Shown: positions 1 to 8,960 of the stretch, piece after piece
How positions within the stretch are numbered: position 1 is the first letter of the stretch
How the letters are laid out: every line of letters begins with the position of its first letter
Assembly (NCBI RefSeq): GCF_006442815.1
Contig: NZ_VFVL01000014.1
Location: forward strand, 1 to 64,000
DNA length: 64,000 bases
Source: Mesorhizobium sp. B2-4-3
Lineage (GTDB): Bacteria > Pseudomonadota > Alphaproteobacteria > Rhizobiales > Rhizobiaceae
Direction of reading: 5' to 3'
Position numbers and translations under genes: made by a program
Notes under the pieces: generated by a model
Seen by the model: the letters and a program-made list of their open reading frames with translations, nothing else
The model's database searches: none
What the model was told of the DNA's origin: nothing

Positions 1-74
1 CAGTTCCAGCGCTAGCATGGGAAACTGTTCGCGATGTCTTCGCACACCTGTTCGCGATGTCCCCAGTCCATACA

Positions 75-117
75 CCCACAAGTGGGGGAGATGTCCGGCA
101 GGACAGAGGGAGGCGCC
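75..117. repeat. Partial RIME-like intergenic repeat
   Basis: The stretch with GGGGGAGATGTCCGGCAGGA matches, in the opposite orientation, one arm of the larger inverted repeats at 26288-26448 and 37371-37542. Only one arm is present. It lies just upstream of the aldehyde dehydrogenase gene, in a 163-base leader that shows no gene of its own. Just before it, a 14-bp direct repeat (CTGTTCGCGATGTC) occurs at 25-38 and 48-61. Confidence 0.6.
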
Positions 118-163
118 GTAGAGCACCCACTTATCCTGAAATCTCCTCCGGAAGGAGCGCCCC

Positions 164-2539
164 ATGAACATCCTCGAACGCTACCACGCCATGGAATACG
201 GCCCGGCGCCGGAAGCCCGCAACGAGGCAGATGCCTGGCTTGCTGGGCGCGATTTCTCAAAGGCGCTGTTCATCGACGGCGCCTGGAAAGCGGCGGCCAG
301 CGGCAAGACTTTTGAGACCAGCGAACCGTCCTCAGGCAAGCTGCTTGCCAAGGTCTCGGATGCGGGCGCCGCCGATATCGACGCCGCGGTCGCGGCCGCC
401 GCCAAGGCGCTGCCGAAATGGAGCGCCAGTTCAGGCTACGCCAGAGCAAAAATGCTCTACGCCATCGGTCGCGCCATGCAACGCCATCAGCGCCTGTTCG
501 CGGTGCTGGAATCGATCGACAACGGCAAGCCGATCCGCGAAAGCCGCGATATCGACGTGCCGCTGGCCATCCGCCACTTCATCCATCATGCTGGCTGGGC
601 GCAGACGCTCGAGAAGGATTTTCCCGACCACAAGCCGGTCGGCGTCGTCGGCCAGGTCATCCCGTGGAACTTCCCGCTGCTGATGCTGGCCTGGAAGATC
701 GCGCCGGCTCTTGCCGCCGGCTGCACGGTGGTGCTGAAGCCAGCCGAATTCACGCCGCTCACCGCCATCCTGTTTGCCGAAATCTGCGAGCGGGCGGGCG
801 TGCCGAAAGGCGTCGTCAACATCGTCCAGGGCGGTCCTGAAGCGGGCGCCGCCATCGTCAATCATCCCGGCGTCCAGAAGATCGCCTTCACCGGCTCGTC
901 CGAGGTCGGCAAGATCATCCGCAAGGCGACGGCAGGCTCGGGCAAGAAACTGTCGCTGGAGCTTGGCGGCAAGTCGGCCTTCATCGTCTTCGAGGATGCC
1001 GATCTCGACAGCGCCGTCGAGGGTCTGGTCGACGGCATCTGGTTCAACCAGGGCCAGGTCTGCTGCGCCGGCTCGCGCCTCCTGGTGCAGGAGGGCATTG
1101 CGGAAGCCCTTATCGCCAAGGTCAAGGTCAGGATGAGCCGGCTGCGCGTCGGCAGCCCGCTCGACAAGAACACCGATATCGGCCCGCTGGTCGACCGCAC
1201 CCAGCTCGATCGCGTCAAGGGCCTGATCGCCGAGGGCGCGAAACAGGGCGCCGTCTGCTGGCAGCCCGACGCCGCGTTGCCGACAACCGGCTATTATCAT
1301 CTGCCCACGCTTGCGACGTCTGTTTCGCCGGCTAATATTCTGGCGCAGGAAGAGGTCTTCGGGCCGGTTCTGGCGACGATGAGCTTCCGCAACACCGAGG
1401 AAGCGATCGAGCTTGCCAACAACACGCGCTACGGCCTCGCCGCTTCGGTGTGGAGCGAGAACGTCAACCTCGCCTTGCATGTCGCGCCGCAATTGAAGGC
1501 CGGCGTCGTCTGGGTCAATGGCACCAACATGTTCGACGCCGCCTGCGGCTTCGGCGGTTATCGCGAGAGCGGCTTCGGCCGCGAAGGCGGCCGCGAAGGC
1601 ATGTTCGAATATCTCACCGCCAAGCTGCCGGTCGGCCCGGCCATCAAGCCGGCCGCGGCCGGATCGGCCCAGCCCGTCGAGCAGGCCGACGGCACGGCCA
1701 TCGACCGCACCGCAAAACTGTTCATCGGCGGCAAGCAGGTGCGGCCGGACGGCAACTATTCTCTGGCTGTTGCGACCGCCAAGGGCAAGCTGGCCGGTGA
1801 AGTCGGCCTCGGCAACCGCAAGGACATCCGCGACGCCGTCGCCGCCGCGCGTGCCTGCAAGGCCTGGCCGGATGCGACCGCCTATAACCGCAGCCAGGTG
1901 CTCTATTATCTTGCCGAAAATCTTTCCGGCCGCGCCGACGAGTTCGCCGCGCGCCTTGTCCAGTTGACCGGCGTGACGGCGAAGGCCGCGCGCGAAGAGG
2001 TCGAGCAGTCGATCGAGCGGCTGTTCCTCTATGCCGGCCTCGCCGACAAGTTGGAGGGCCGTGTTCACCAGCCGCCGGCCCGCGTCGTCACCTTGGCGCT
2101 GCATGAGCCTGTCGGCGTCGTCGGCATCGTCGCGCCGGACAATCAGCCGCTGCTCGGCTTCATCTCGTTGGTGGCGCCGGCGCTCGCCATGGGCAACGCC
2201 GTGGTCGCCGTCCCATCTGAGCGCCACCCGCTTTTGGTGACCGATCTCTACCAGCTGATCGAATATTCCGACATTCCGGCCGGCGCCATCAACATCGTCA
2301 CCGGCCGCAGCGCCGAGCTCGCCGGCGTGCTGGCCAAGCATGACGATGTCGATGGGTTCTGGGTGTTCGTCGATGCCGACACCTGCGCCAAGGCGGAAGC
2401 CGACTCCATCGGCAACTTGAAGCGCGTCTGGACCGGCAATGGCCGCACGCTCGACTGGGCGTCGGGCGAAGCCGCCGGCGAGGCTTTTCTGCGCCGCGCC
2501 ATCGAGGTCAAGAACGTCTGGGTTCCCTATGGCGACTGA
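164..2539 (+). CDS. Aldehyde dehydrogenase, two-domain (catalytic half plus degenerate half)
   Basis: This 791-residue protein is about 1.6 times the usual ALDH length. Residues 1 to about 500 form a complete NAD(P)-dependent aldehyde dehydrogenase, with PWNFPLLM and the cofactor-binding ELGGKS near residue 265 and the catalytic cysteine in NQGQVCCAGSR near 298. Residues about 510-791 repeat the ALDH fold start (FIGGK, PVGVVGIVAPDNQPLL) but stop early and lack both ELGGK and a catalytic cysteine, so this half is probably structural. The start has a good GGAAGGAG site 6 bases upstream. Rhizobial two-domain ALDHs of this kind are often found next to deoC, but the upstream neighbour is outside the window, so the aldehyde substrate cannot be fixed. 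Confidence 0.88.
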   Translation: MNILERYHAMEYGPAPEARNEADAWLAGRDFSKALFIDGAWKAAASGKTFETSEPSSGKLLAKVSDAGAADIDAAVAAAAKALPKWSASSGYARAKMLYAIGRAMQRHQRLFAVLESIDNGKPIRESRDIDVPLAIRHFIHHAGWAQTLEKDFPDHKPVGVVGQVIPWNFPLLMLAWKIAPALAAGCTVVLKPAEFTPLTAILFAEICERAGVPKGVVNIVQGGPEAGAAIVNHPGVQKIAFTGSSEVGKIIRKATAGSGKKLSLELGGKSAFIVFEDADLDSAVEGLVDGIWFNQGQVCCAGSRLLVQEGIAEALIAKVKVRMSRLRVGSPLDKNTDIGPLVDRTQLDRVKGLIAEGAKQGAVCWQPDAALPTTGYYHLPTLATSVSPANILAQEEVFGPVLATMSFRNTEEAIELANNTRYGLAASVWSENVNLALHVAPQLKAGVVWVNGTNMFDAACGFGGYRESGFGREGGREGMFEYLTAKLPVGPAIKPAAAGSAQPVEQADGTAIDRTAKLFIGGKQVRPDGNYSLAVATAKGKLAGEVGLGNRKDIRDAVAAARACKAWPDATAYNRSQVLYYLAENLSGRADEFAARLVQLTGVTAKAAREEVEQSIERLFLYAGLADKLEGRVHQPPARVVTLALHEPVGVVGIVAPDNQPLLGFISLVAPALAMGNAVVAVPSERHPLLVTDLYQLIEYSDIPAGAINIVTGRSAELAGVLAKHDDVDGFWVFVDADTCAKAEADSIGNLKRVWTGNGRTLDWASGEAAGEAFLRRAIEVKNVWVPYGD

Positions 2540-2769
2540 AGCCCCTTCGCACGAGGCGCGTCCGCAACCTTGCGGCAACGATAGTCGGCGCGCCGGAGCC
2601 GGTCTGGCTGCTGCCGCGAAGGTGATGGCGTTCGGGCTTGACGCTCGCGCACGTGTTCTTTAACGAGAAAAAACATCTTTATCTGTGAAGCAGGGACTTA
2701 GGCCGCACGATGCTGGCGGTCTGGCACACGACGCAGGGGCTGGCCATCGATAGACGCGGACGCACGAAA

Positions 2770-2856
2770 GCAATTTCAGGAAAAGTGTGAGCGGCTTTCC
2801 GTCCGGAACTGCGTCAAGACAAAGAGATAGAGCGGTTCGCCGTTTCCGTGAAACGG
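2770..2856. repeat. Rhizobial intergenic repeat in the 2540-2886 gap
   Basis: The 347-base gap between the ALDH gene and the SDR gene has no credible gene. Its right part contains GCAATTTCAGGAAAAGTG followed by GTCCGGAACTGCG and AAAGAGATAGAGCGG, a sequence type I recall as abundant between genes in rhizobia. It is followed by a perfect 6-bp hairpin (CCGTTT/AAACGG, 2840-2856). The SDR ribosome-binding site GAGGAGAAG follows at about 2875. Confidence 0.5.
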
Positions 2857-2886
2857 TGAAGGCTCCAGGCAGGCGAGGAGAAGAAC

Positions 2887-3618
2887 ATGGCGGATTTGGC
2901 AGGCAAGGTGGTCGTCGTCACCGCGGCGGCGCAAGGCATCGGCCGGGCGAGCGCGCTGGCCTTCGCCAAGGCGGGCGCCACCGTTTATGCCACTGACATC
3001 AACGAGACGGTCCTGGCCGAGCTTGCAAAGACCCCCGACATCAAGACCCGCAAGCTCGATGTGCTGAACGACGCGGCCGTCGCTTCCGCCTTCGCCGAGA
3101 TCGGCCGGGTCGATATGCTGTTCAACTGCGCCGGCTTCGTCCATGGCGGCTCGATCCTCGAGATGAAGGACGAGGATCTCGACTTCGCGCTCAACCTCAA
3201 CGTCCGTTCCATGATCCGCACCATCCGTGCCGTGCTGCCCGGCATGCTGGAGCGTGGCGACGGCTCGATCATCAACATGGCGTCGCTTGCCAGCTCGCAG
3301 AAAGGCGTGCCGAACCGCTTCGTCTACGGTCTGACCAAAGCAGCCGTGGTGGGCCTGACCAAAGCGGTCGCCGCGGACTACGTCGCCAGGGGCATACGCT
3401 GCAACGCCATCTGCCCGGGCACGGTCGAAAGCCCGTCGCTGCAGGACCGCATGCATGCGCAGGGCGACTACGAGGCGGCCCGAGCGGCCTTCATCGCCCG
3501 CCAGCCCATGGGCAGGCTTGGCACGCCGGAGGAAATCGCCGATCTCGCCGTCTATCTTGCCGGCGCCACCTACACCTCGGGGCAGGCCTATAACATCGAC
3601 GGCGGCTGGTCGATCTGA
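2887..3618 (+). CDS. SDR dehydrogenase, probable 2-keto-3-deoxy-L-fuconate dehydrogenase
   Basis: This 243-residue classical short-chain dehydrogenase has the Rossmann glycine motif TAAAQGIGRAS near residue 12, NCAGFVHGG near 80, and catalytic Ser plus Y-G-L-T-K near 145-150. The segment NAICPGTVESPSL and the C-terminal DGGWS are typical of the DHRS6-like group that includes 2-keto-3-deoxy-L-fuconate dehydrogenases. The next gene on the strand is an FAH-family hydrolase, which is the partner expected for 2,4-diketo-3-deoxy-L-fuconate cleavage. That supports deoxysugar catabolism over the other DHRS6-like role, 3-hydroxybutyrate oxidation. Substrate assignment is inference. GGCGAGGAGAAG precedes the ATG. 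Confidence 0.85.
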   Translation: MADLAGKVVVVTAAAQGIGRASALAFAKAGATVYATDINETVLAELAKTPDIKTRKLDVLNDAAVASAFAEIGRVDMLFNCAGFVHGGSILEMKDEDLDFALNLNVRSMIRTIRAVLPGMLERGDGSIINMASLASSQKGVPNRFVYGLTKAAVVGLTKAVAADYVARGIRCNAICPGTVESPSLQDRMHAQGDYEAARAAFIARQPMGRLGTPEEIADLAVYLAGATYTSGQAYNIDGGWSI

Positions 3619-3815
3619 GGGATCGGAAAGGGCTGGCGGGAGATCGGGTCCTGCATCGATCAGTCTGAAAATCCCTTTCGCCAGATCGCCCGATGCGGCG
3701 TTCGCGCTTGCCGGGGATCAGGTCGATGGCTACGGTCCGCCCGGCTCTCGCAACGTCGCCCCAAGCGAAACGAATTTTGCAAAATGGCTTTAGGCCGCAC
3801 CTTAGGAGAAGAATG

Positions 3816-4661
3816 ATGAAGTTGTTGCGCTATGGCGAAGTCGGCAGCGAAAAGCCCGGCCTGCTCGATGCGGATGGGACGATCCGCGACCTTTCGGCTC
3901 ATGTCGCCGACATCGCCGGCACGACGCTCCATCCGGCTTCGCTGGAGATGCTGTCGAAGCTCGATCCGAAGTCGCTGCCGGTGGTTTCCGGCAAGCCGCG
4001 CCTGGGCGCCTGCGTCGCCGGCACCGGCAAATTCATCTGCATCGGCCTCAACTATTCCGACCATGCCGCCGAGACCGGCGCGACGGTGCCGCCCGAGCCG
4101 ATCATCTTCATGAAGGCAAGCTCGGCGATCGTCGGGCCGGATGACGACGTGCTGATCCCGCGCGGCTCGGAAAAGACCGACTGGGAAGTCGAGCTCGGCG
4201 TGATCATCGGCAAGACGGCGAAATATGTCTCGGAAGACGACGCGCTGGATTACGTCGCCGGCTACGCCGTCGCGCATGACGTGTCCGAGCGCGCCTTCCA
4301 GGCCGAGCGCCAGGGCCAGTGGACCAAGGGCAAGTCCTGCGACACCTTCGGCCCGACCGGCCCGTGGCTGGTCACCAAGGACGAGGTCGCCGACCCGCAG
4401 AACCTGAAGATGTGGCTGACCGTCAACGGCAAGACCATGCAGAACGGCTCGACCAGGACCATGGTCTACGGCGTGAAGTATCTGGTCTCCTATCTCAGCC
4501 AGTTCATGTCGCTGCATCCGGGCGACATCATCTCCACCGGCACCCCGCCCGGCGTTGGCCTGGGCATGAAGCCGCCGATGTTCCTGAAGGCCGGCGACGT
4601 CGTGGAGCTGGGCATCGAGGGGCTCGGCCAGCAGAAGCAGACGTTCAAGGCGGACGTGTAA
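3816..4661 (+). CDS. Fumarylacetoacetate hydrolase family protein, probable 2,4-diketo-3-deoxy-L-fuconate hydrolase
   Basis: A 281-residue FAH-domain enzyme. The C-terminal two thirds carry the family hallmarks: GLNYSDHAAETG near residue 77, the metal-binding WEVELGVIIG near 122, and HPGDIISTGTPPGVG near 230. The start at 3816 was chosen because AGGAGA at 3804-3809 gives normal spacing; an in-frame ATG lies 3 bases upstream. Homologues are often labelled ureidoglycolate lyase, but no purine genes are nearby. The adjacent SDR (197 bases upstream, same strand) favours a diketo-sugar-acid hydrolase that yields pyruvate and lactate. The family is clear and the substrate is inferred. Confidence 0.85.
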   Translation: MKLLRYGEVGSEKPGLLDADGTIRDLSAHVADIAGTTLHPASLEMLSKLDPKSLPVVSGKPRLGACVAGTGKFICIGLNYSDHAAETGATVPPEPIIFMKASSAIVGPDDDVLIPRGSEKTDWEVELGVIIGKTAKYVSEDDALDYVAGYAVAHDVSERAFQAERQGQWTKGKSCDTFGPTGPWLVTKDEVADPQNLKMWLTVNGKTMQNGSTRTMVYGVKYLVSYLSQFMSLHPGDIISTGTPPGVGLGMKPPMFLKAGDVVELGIEGLGQQKQTFKADV

Positions 4662-4670
4662 GGCGCAGAC

Positions 4671-4862
4671 CTCCCCTTCCCCCCTTGTGGGGGAAGGTGG
4701 CCGCGAAGCGGCCGGATGAGGGGTGTTGGAAGGATCTCGGCGCGGCAGGACCAAGCGGCTCGGGTCCTTCGATTTTGAGGGCGCACTCCGCTGGATCACC
4801 CCTCATCCGTCTCGGCGCTGCGCGTCGATCCACCTTCTCCCACAAGGGGAGAAGGGGAAGCT
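4671..4862. repeat. Large inverted intergenic repeat (RIME-type mosaic)
   Basis: Left arm 4676-4723 (CTTGTGGGGGAAGGTGG, then GGATGAGGGG) and right arm about 4798-4858 (CCCCTCATCC, then CCACCTTCTCCCACAAGGGG) are inverted copies around a unique core of about 75 bases. The element lies between the convergent FAH gene and the ABC ATPase gene and could form a bidirectional hairpin. It is a different family from the repeats at 26.3 and 37.4 kb. Confidence 0.7.
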
Positions 4863-4866
4863 GCCG

Positions 4867-5865
<999 letters not shown>

Positions 5866-5880
5866 GGCTTCGTTCCTGTT

Positions 5881-6942
5881 CTAGAGTTTGACGGCGTTGC
5901 CGGTGCGCACGCTCTCGTCGGCGGCAAGGCAGACGGCGAGCGATTTCACGGCATCGTCCATGTGGCGGGTGAGGTCGATATTTTCGCGGATGGCCTTGAG
6001 CAGGAAGGCCTGCTCCAGGTCGCAGAGCTCCTGGTGGCCGGGCTCGCCTTCCATCGACAGCAGCTGATCTTCCTTGGCGAATTTGCCGTCTGGCCCGGTC
6101 GCCGCGCTGTGCAGCCGGATGGTCGAGGTCTTGGTATGGGTGTCGATGTCGTCGGACTTGACGCCCTCCTTCATCACGATCGACACGCAGCCCTTGGGCG
6201 ACATGACGTCCTTCACGAAGAAGGCCGTCTCCGAGATCATCGGCCCCCAGCCGGCCTCGTACCAGCCGACCGAGCCGTCCTCGAACAGCACCTGCAGGTG
6301 TCCGTAATTGTACATCGAGGGCGCCACCTCGTCGCTCAGCCGCACTCCCATGCCGCGCACCTCGACGGGTCTCGAGTCGGTGATCTGCAGCATCACGTCG
6401 AGATAATGCACGCCGCAGTCGACGATCGGCGACGTCGTCTGCATCAATTGCTTGTGCGTCCCCCAGGTGGGCCCGGAGGATTGCTGGTTGAGGTTCATGC
6501 GGAAAACGTATGGACCGCCGAGCTTGCGCGCCTCGGCGATCAGCCGCACCCAGGAGGGATGGTGGCGCAGGATATAGCCGATCACCAGTTTTTTGCCGTT
6601 GGCCTTGGCGGCATCGACGACGCGTTGCGCGTCGGCAACCGTCGTCGCCAGCGGCTTCTCGACGAAGACATGGCAGCCGGCCTCGAAGGCCCTGACCGCA
6701 TAGTCGGCATGGCTGTCGGAATAGGTGGCGATCGCCGCGACATCCGGCTTCTCGTCGCGCAGCGCGTCCTCGAAGGAGCGTCTGATGCCGTAGCTCCCGA
6801 GCCCGTCCGGCAACGGCACGTCGGAACGGTTGACGAGTGCGGCGATCTCGAAGCCCGGATTGGTGTGATAGGCGAGCGCATGGCTGCGGCCCATGTTGCC
6901 GAGCCCGGCGACAACAACGCGAAGGGGTTTTTCCGAACTCAC
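5881..6942 (-). CDS. Gfo/Idh/MocA family oxidoreductase
   Basis: A 353-residue NAD(P)-dependent sugar oxidoreductase. It has an N-terminal Rossmann fold with VVVAGLGNMGRSHA near residue 8, the EKPLA motif near 95 that contributes the conserved lysine of this family, and a C-terminal substrate domain. The start GTG at 6942 overlaps the permease stop by 4 bases (GTGA), implying translational coupling. Its position inside an amino-sugar ABC operon suggests it epimerises or oxidises an imported sugar variant, such as an anhydro- or modified hexosamine. No step of standard MurNAc or GlcNAc breakdown needs such an enzyme, so its exact role is open. Confidence 0.85.
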   Translation of the reverse strand: MSSEKPLRVVVAGLGNMGRSHALAYHTNPGFEIAALVNRSDVPLPDGLGSYGIRRSFEDALRDEKPDVAAIATYSDSHADYAVRAFEAGCHVFVEKPLATTVADAQRVVDAAKANGKKLVIGYILRHHPSWVRLIAEARKLGGPYVFRMNLNQQSSGPTWGTHKQLMQTTSPIVDCGVHYLDVMLQITDSRPVEVRGMGVRLSDEVAPSMYNYGHLQVLFEDGSVGWYEAGWGPMISETAFFVKDVMSPKGCVSIVMKEGVKSDDIDTHTKTSTIRLHSAATGPDGKFAKEDQLLSMEGEPGHQELCDLEQAFLLKAIRENIDLTRHMDDAVKSLAVCLAADESVRTGNAVKL

Positions 6943-7778
6943 TTGACGGCTCCCGACGTGATGCCGCGGATCAGCTGCCGCGAGAAGATGACATAGAGGA
7001 TCAGCACCGGCAGGATCGCCAGCGACAGCGCCGCCAGGATCGCGTTCCAGTTGGTGACGAACTGGCCGAGGAACAGCTGCGCGCCGAGCGTCACGGTCTT
7101 GGTCTCTTCCGAAGGCGCCAGGATCAGCGGGAACCACAGATCGTTCCAGATCGGGATCATTGTGAAGACGGCGACGGTCGCCATCGCCGGCCGCACCAGC
7201 GGCAGCACAAGGCGGAAGAAGATCGTGTATTCCGAGAGCCCGTCTATGCGGCCTGCGTTCTTCAGGTCGCTGGACACCTGCCTCATGAATTCCGACAGGA
7301 TGAAGATCGCCAGCGGCAGCCCTTGCGCCGTGTAGACCAGGATCAGCGCCGTCAGCGTGTTGACCAGCCCGCTCGCCACCATCAATTGCAGAATGGCGAC
7401 GGTGCCGAGCCTGATCGGGATCATGATGCCGAGCGCCAGGTAAAGACCCATCAGCGTGTTGCCGCGGAAGCGGTATTCCGACAGCGCGAAGGCGGCCATC
7501 GCCCCGAACAGCAGCACGAAGAACAGCGAGGCGACGGTGACGACGAGGCTGTTCTGGAAATAGTGGAAGAAATCGCCCTGGCCGAACACCGTGGTGTAGC
7601 CGATCAGATCGAAGGTCTTCGTCGTCGGCGGCGTCAGCGGCGCGCCGAAAATGCCCGCGCGAGACTTGAACGAATTCATCACCACCAGGATCACCGGAAA
7701 CAGCGCGATCGCCGTATAGGTCAGAAGGATCGCATGCGCGCCGATGGTGCGGGGAAGCGAACGGGTGGCTGTGCTCAT
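6939..7778 (-). CDS. Carbohydrate ABC transporter permease (MalG/UgpE type)
   Basis: A 279-residue inner-membrane permease with about six hydrophobic segments. The first is near residues 12-32 (AILLTYTAIALFPVILVVM). The conserved EAA-type cytoplasmic loop is around residues 185-200 (AGRIDGLSEYTIFFRLVLP). The start at 7778 gives a normal MalG-type N-terminus. It lies 8 bases after the partner permease and overlaps the next gene by 4 bases, so the transporter core is one translational unit. Confidence 0.9.
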   Translation of the reverse strand: MSTATRSLPRTIGAHAILLTYTAIALFPVILVVMNSFKSRAGIFGAPLTPPTTKTFDLIGYTTVFGQGDFFHYFQNSLVVTVASLFFVLLFGAMAAFALSEYRFRGNTLMGLYLALGIMIPIRLGTVAILQLMVASGLVNTLTALILVYTAQGLPLAIFILSEFMRQVSSDLKNAGRIDGLSEYTIFFRLVLPLVRPAMATVAVFTMIPIWNDLWFPLILAPSEETKTVTLGAQLFLGQFVTNWNAILAALSLAILPVLILYVIFSRQLIRGITSGAVK

Positions 7779-7786
7779 GGCGCGCC

Positions 7787-8731
7787 TCAGAACTGGTAGC
7801 GACGCAGGCGCGTCTGCACGAGGAACAGGTAGACGCAGACGCCGGCGAGGATGATCAGGAACATGATGGTGGCGATCGCGGCGCCCATGTTGGGGTCGCC
7901 GACCTGCAGTTGGAAGCCGAAGAAAGCGCGGTAGAGGAAGGTGCCGAGGATGTCGGTCGAATAGTTCGGTCCGGCGAGCGCGCCTTGCGCCGTGTAGATC
8001 AGGTCGAAAGCGTTGAAATTGCCGACGAAGGTCAAGATCGAGATGATGCCGATCGAGGGCAGGATCAGCGGCAGCTTGATCTTCCAAAACTGCGCCATGC
8101 CGGTGACGCCGTCGCATTCGGCCGCCTCGATCACCTCGTCGGGGATCGACAGAAGCGCCGCGTAGATCAGCATCATCGGGATGCCGACGAACTGCCAGAC
8201 CGAGACCAGGCTGAGCGCGGTGAGCGCATATTGCTCCTTGCCGAGCCATGGCGTGAACAGGCTCTTCAGGCCGACGAAATCGAGCAGATGCGGCGCCACG
8301 CCCCACAGCGGCGACAGGATCAGCTTCCAGGCAAAGCCGACGATGACGAAGGACAGGATCGTCGGCACGAAGATCGCCGTGCGGTAGAAGGCCGCGAAGC
8401 GCAGCCTGGGGCTGGAAAGCAGCGCCGCCAGGAGCACACCGATCGGGTTCTGCACCAGCATGTGGATGATGAAGAACCAGACATTGTTCCTGAGCGCATT
8501 CCAGAAATTCACCGACCAGTTCGGATCGCCGAACAGCGTGCGGAAATTGCCCAATCCGACAAACACCTGGGATTGTTCGATGTTGCGGAACAGCGAGAGC
8601 TGGAGGGTGCCGAACAGCGGCAGGATCATGAAGGCGGTGTAGACCAGCACCGCCGGCGCCAGGAAGACGCCGACATGCCACCGGATCGGTCTTTTCGCTC
8701 GCGTTTCTGCAGCCATGAGTTCGGTAGCCAT
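7787..8731 (-). CDS. Carbohydrate ABC transporter permease (MalF/UgpA type)
   Basis: A 314-residue permease with an N-terminal segment LAPAVLVYTAFMILPLFGTL, six predicted helices and the EAA-type loop with AAECDGVTGMAQFWKIKLP. It pairs with the MalG-type permease directly downstream. ATG 8731 has a weak GGGGAA upstream and ATG 8716 is a possible alternative. The 229 bases that separate it from the binding-protein gene contain a perfect 26-bp palindrome. Confidence 0.9.
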   Translation of the reverse strand: MATELMAAETRAKRPIRWHVGVFLAPAVLVYTAFMILPLFGTLQLSLFRNIEQSQVFVGLGNFRTLFGDPNWSVNFWNALRNNVWFFIIHMLVQNPIGVLLAALLSSPRLRFAAFYRTAIFVPTILSFVIVGFAWKLILSPLWGVAPHLLDFVGLKSLFTPWLGKEQYALTALSLVSVWQFVGIPMMLIYAALLSIPDEVIEAAECDGVTGMAQFWKIKLPLILPSIGIISILTFVGNFNAFDLIYTAQGALAGPNYSTDILGTFLYRAFFGFQLQVGDPNMGAAIATIMFLIILAGVCVYLFLVQTRLRRYQF

Positions 8732-8918
8732 GAGTTCGGTTCCCCGCCGTCTCTGGGTTCCAGTTCGGTTGATGCTAGCTGATGCCTCGATGCACGGCTT
8801 GGCTGTCCCCTTCGAGGAGAAAGACAAGGCCAGCGACAGATCGGCTCCGTCTTCCCCGCAAGGTGAGGGTAAGACCGGGAGGCTGCGCCGACAATCGCTA
8901 TCTGGAACTCGTTTGAAT

Positions 8919-8944
8919 ACCGGCCGGGCATATGCCCGGCCGGT
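8919..8944. other. Perfect 26-bp palindrome between binding-protein and permease genes
   Basis: ACCGGCCGGGCAT is followed immediately by its reverse complement. It lies 17 bases past the binding-protein stop and has no T-run on the minus strand, so it is not a typical intrinsic terminator. Stem-loops here commonly protect the upstream binding-protein mRNA from 3' decay and let it be made in excess over the permeases. Confidence 0.6.
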
Positions 8945-8960
8945 CCGTTGCCTGAGCTTG

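Noticed and set aside
25..61. 14-bp direct repeat (CTGTTCGCGATGTC) near the left edge
   Set aside because: Only two copies, 23 bases apart, with no regulator or gene context inside the window; noted with the first repeat feature and not claimed as a site.
431..2578. 715-codon open frame on the minus strand
   Set aside because: It is the antisense shadow of the aldehyde dehydrogenase gene, caused by GC-rich codon bias; it has no domain and no ribosome-binding site.
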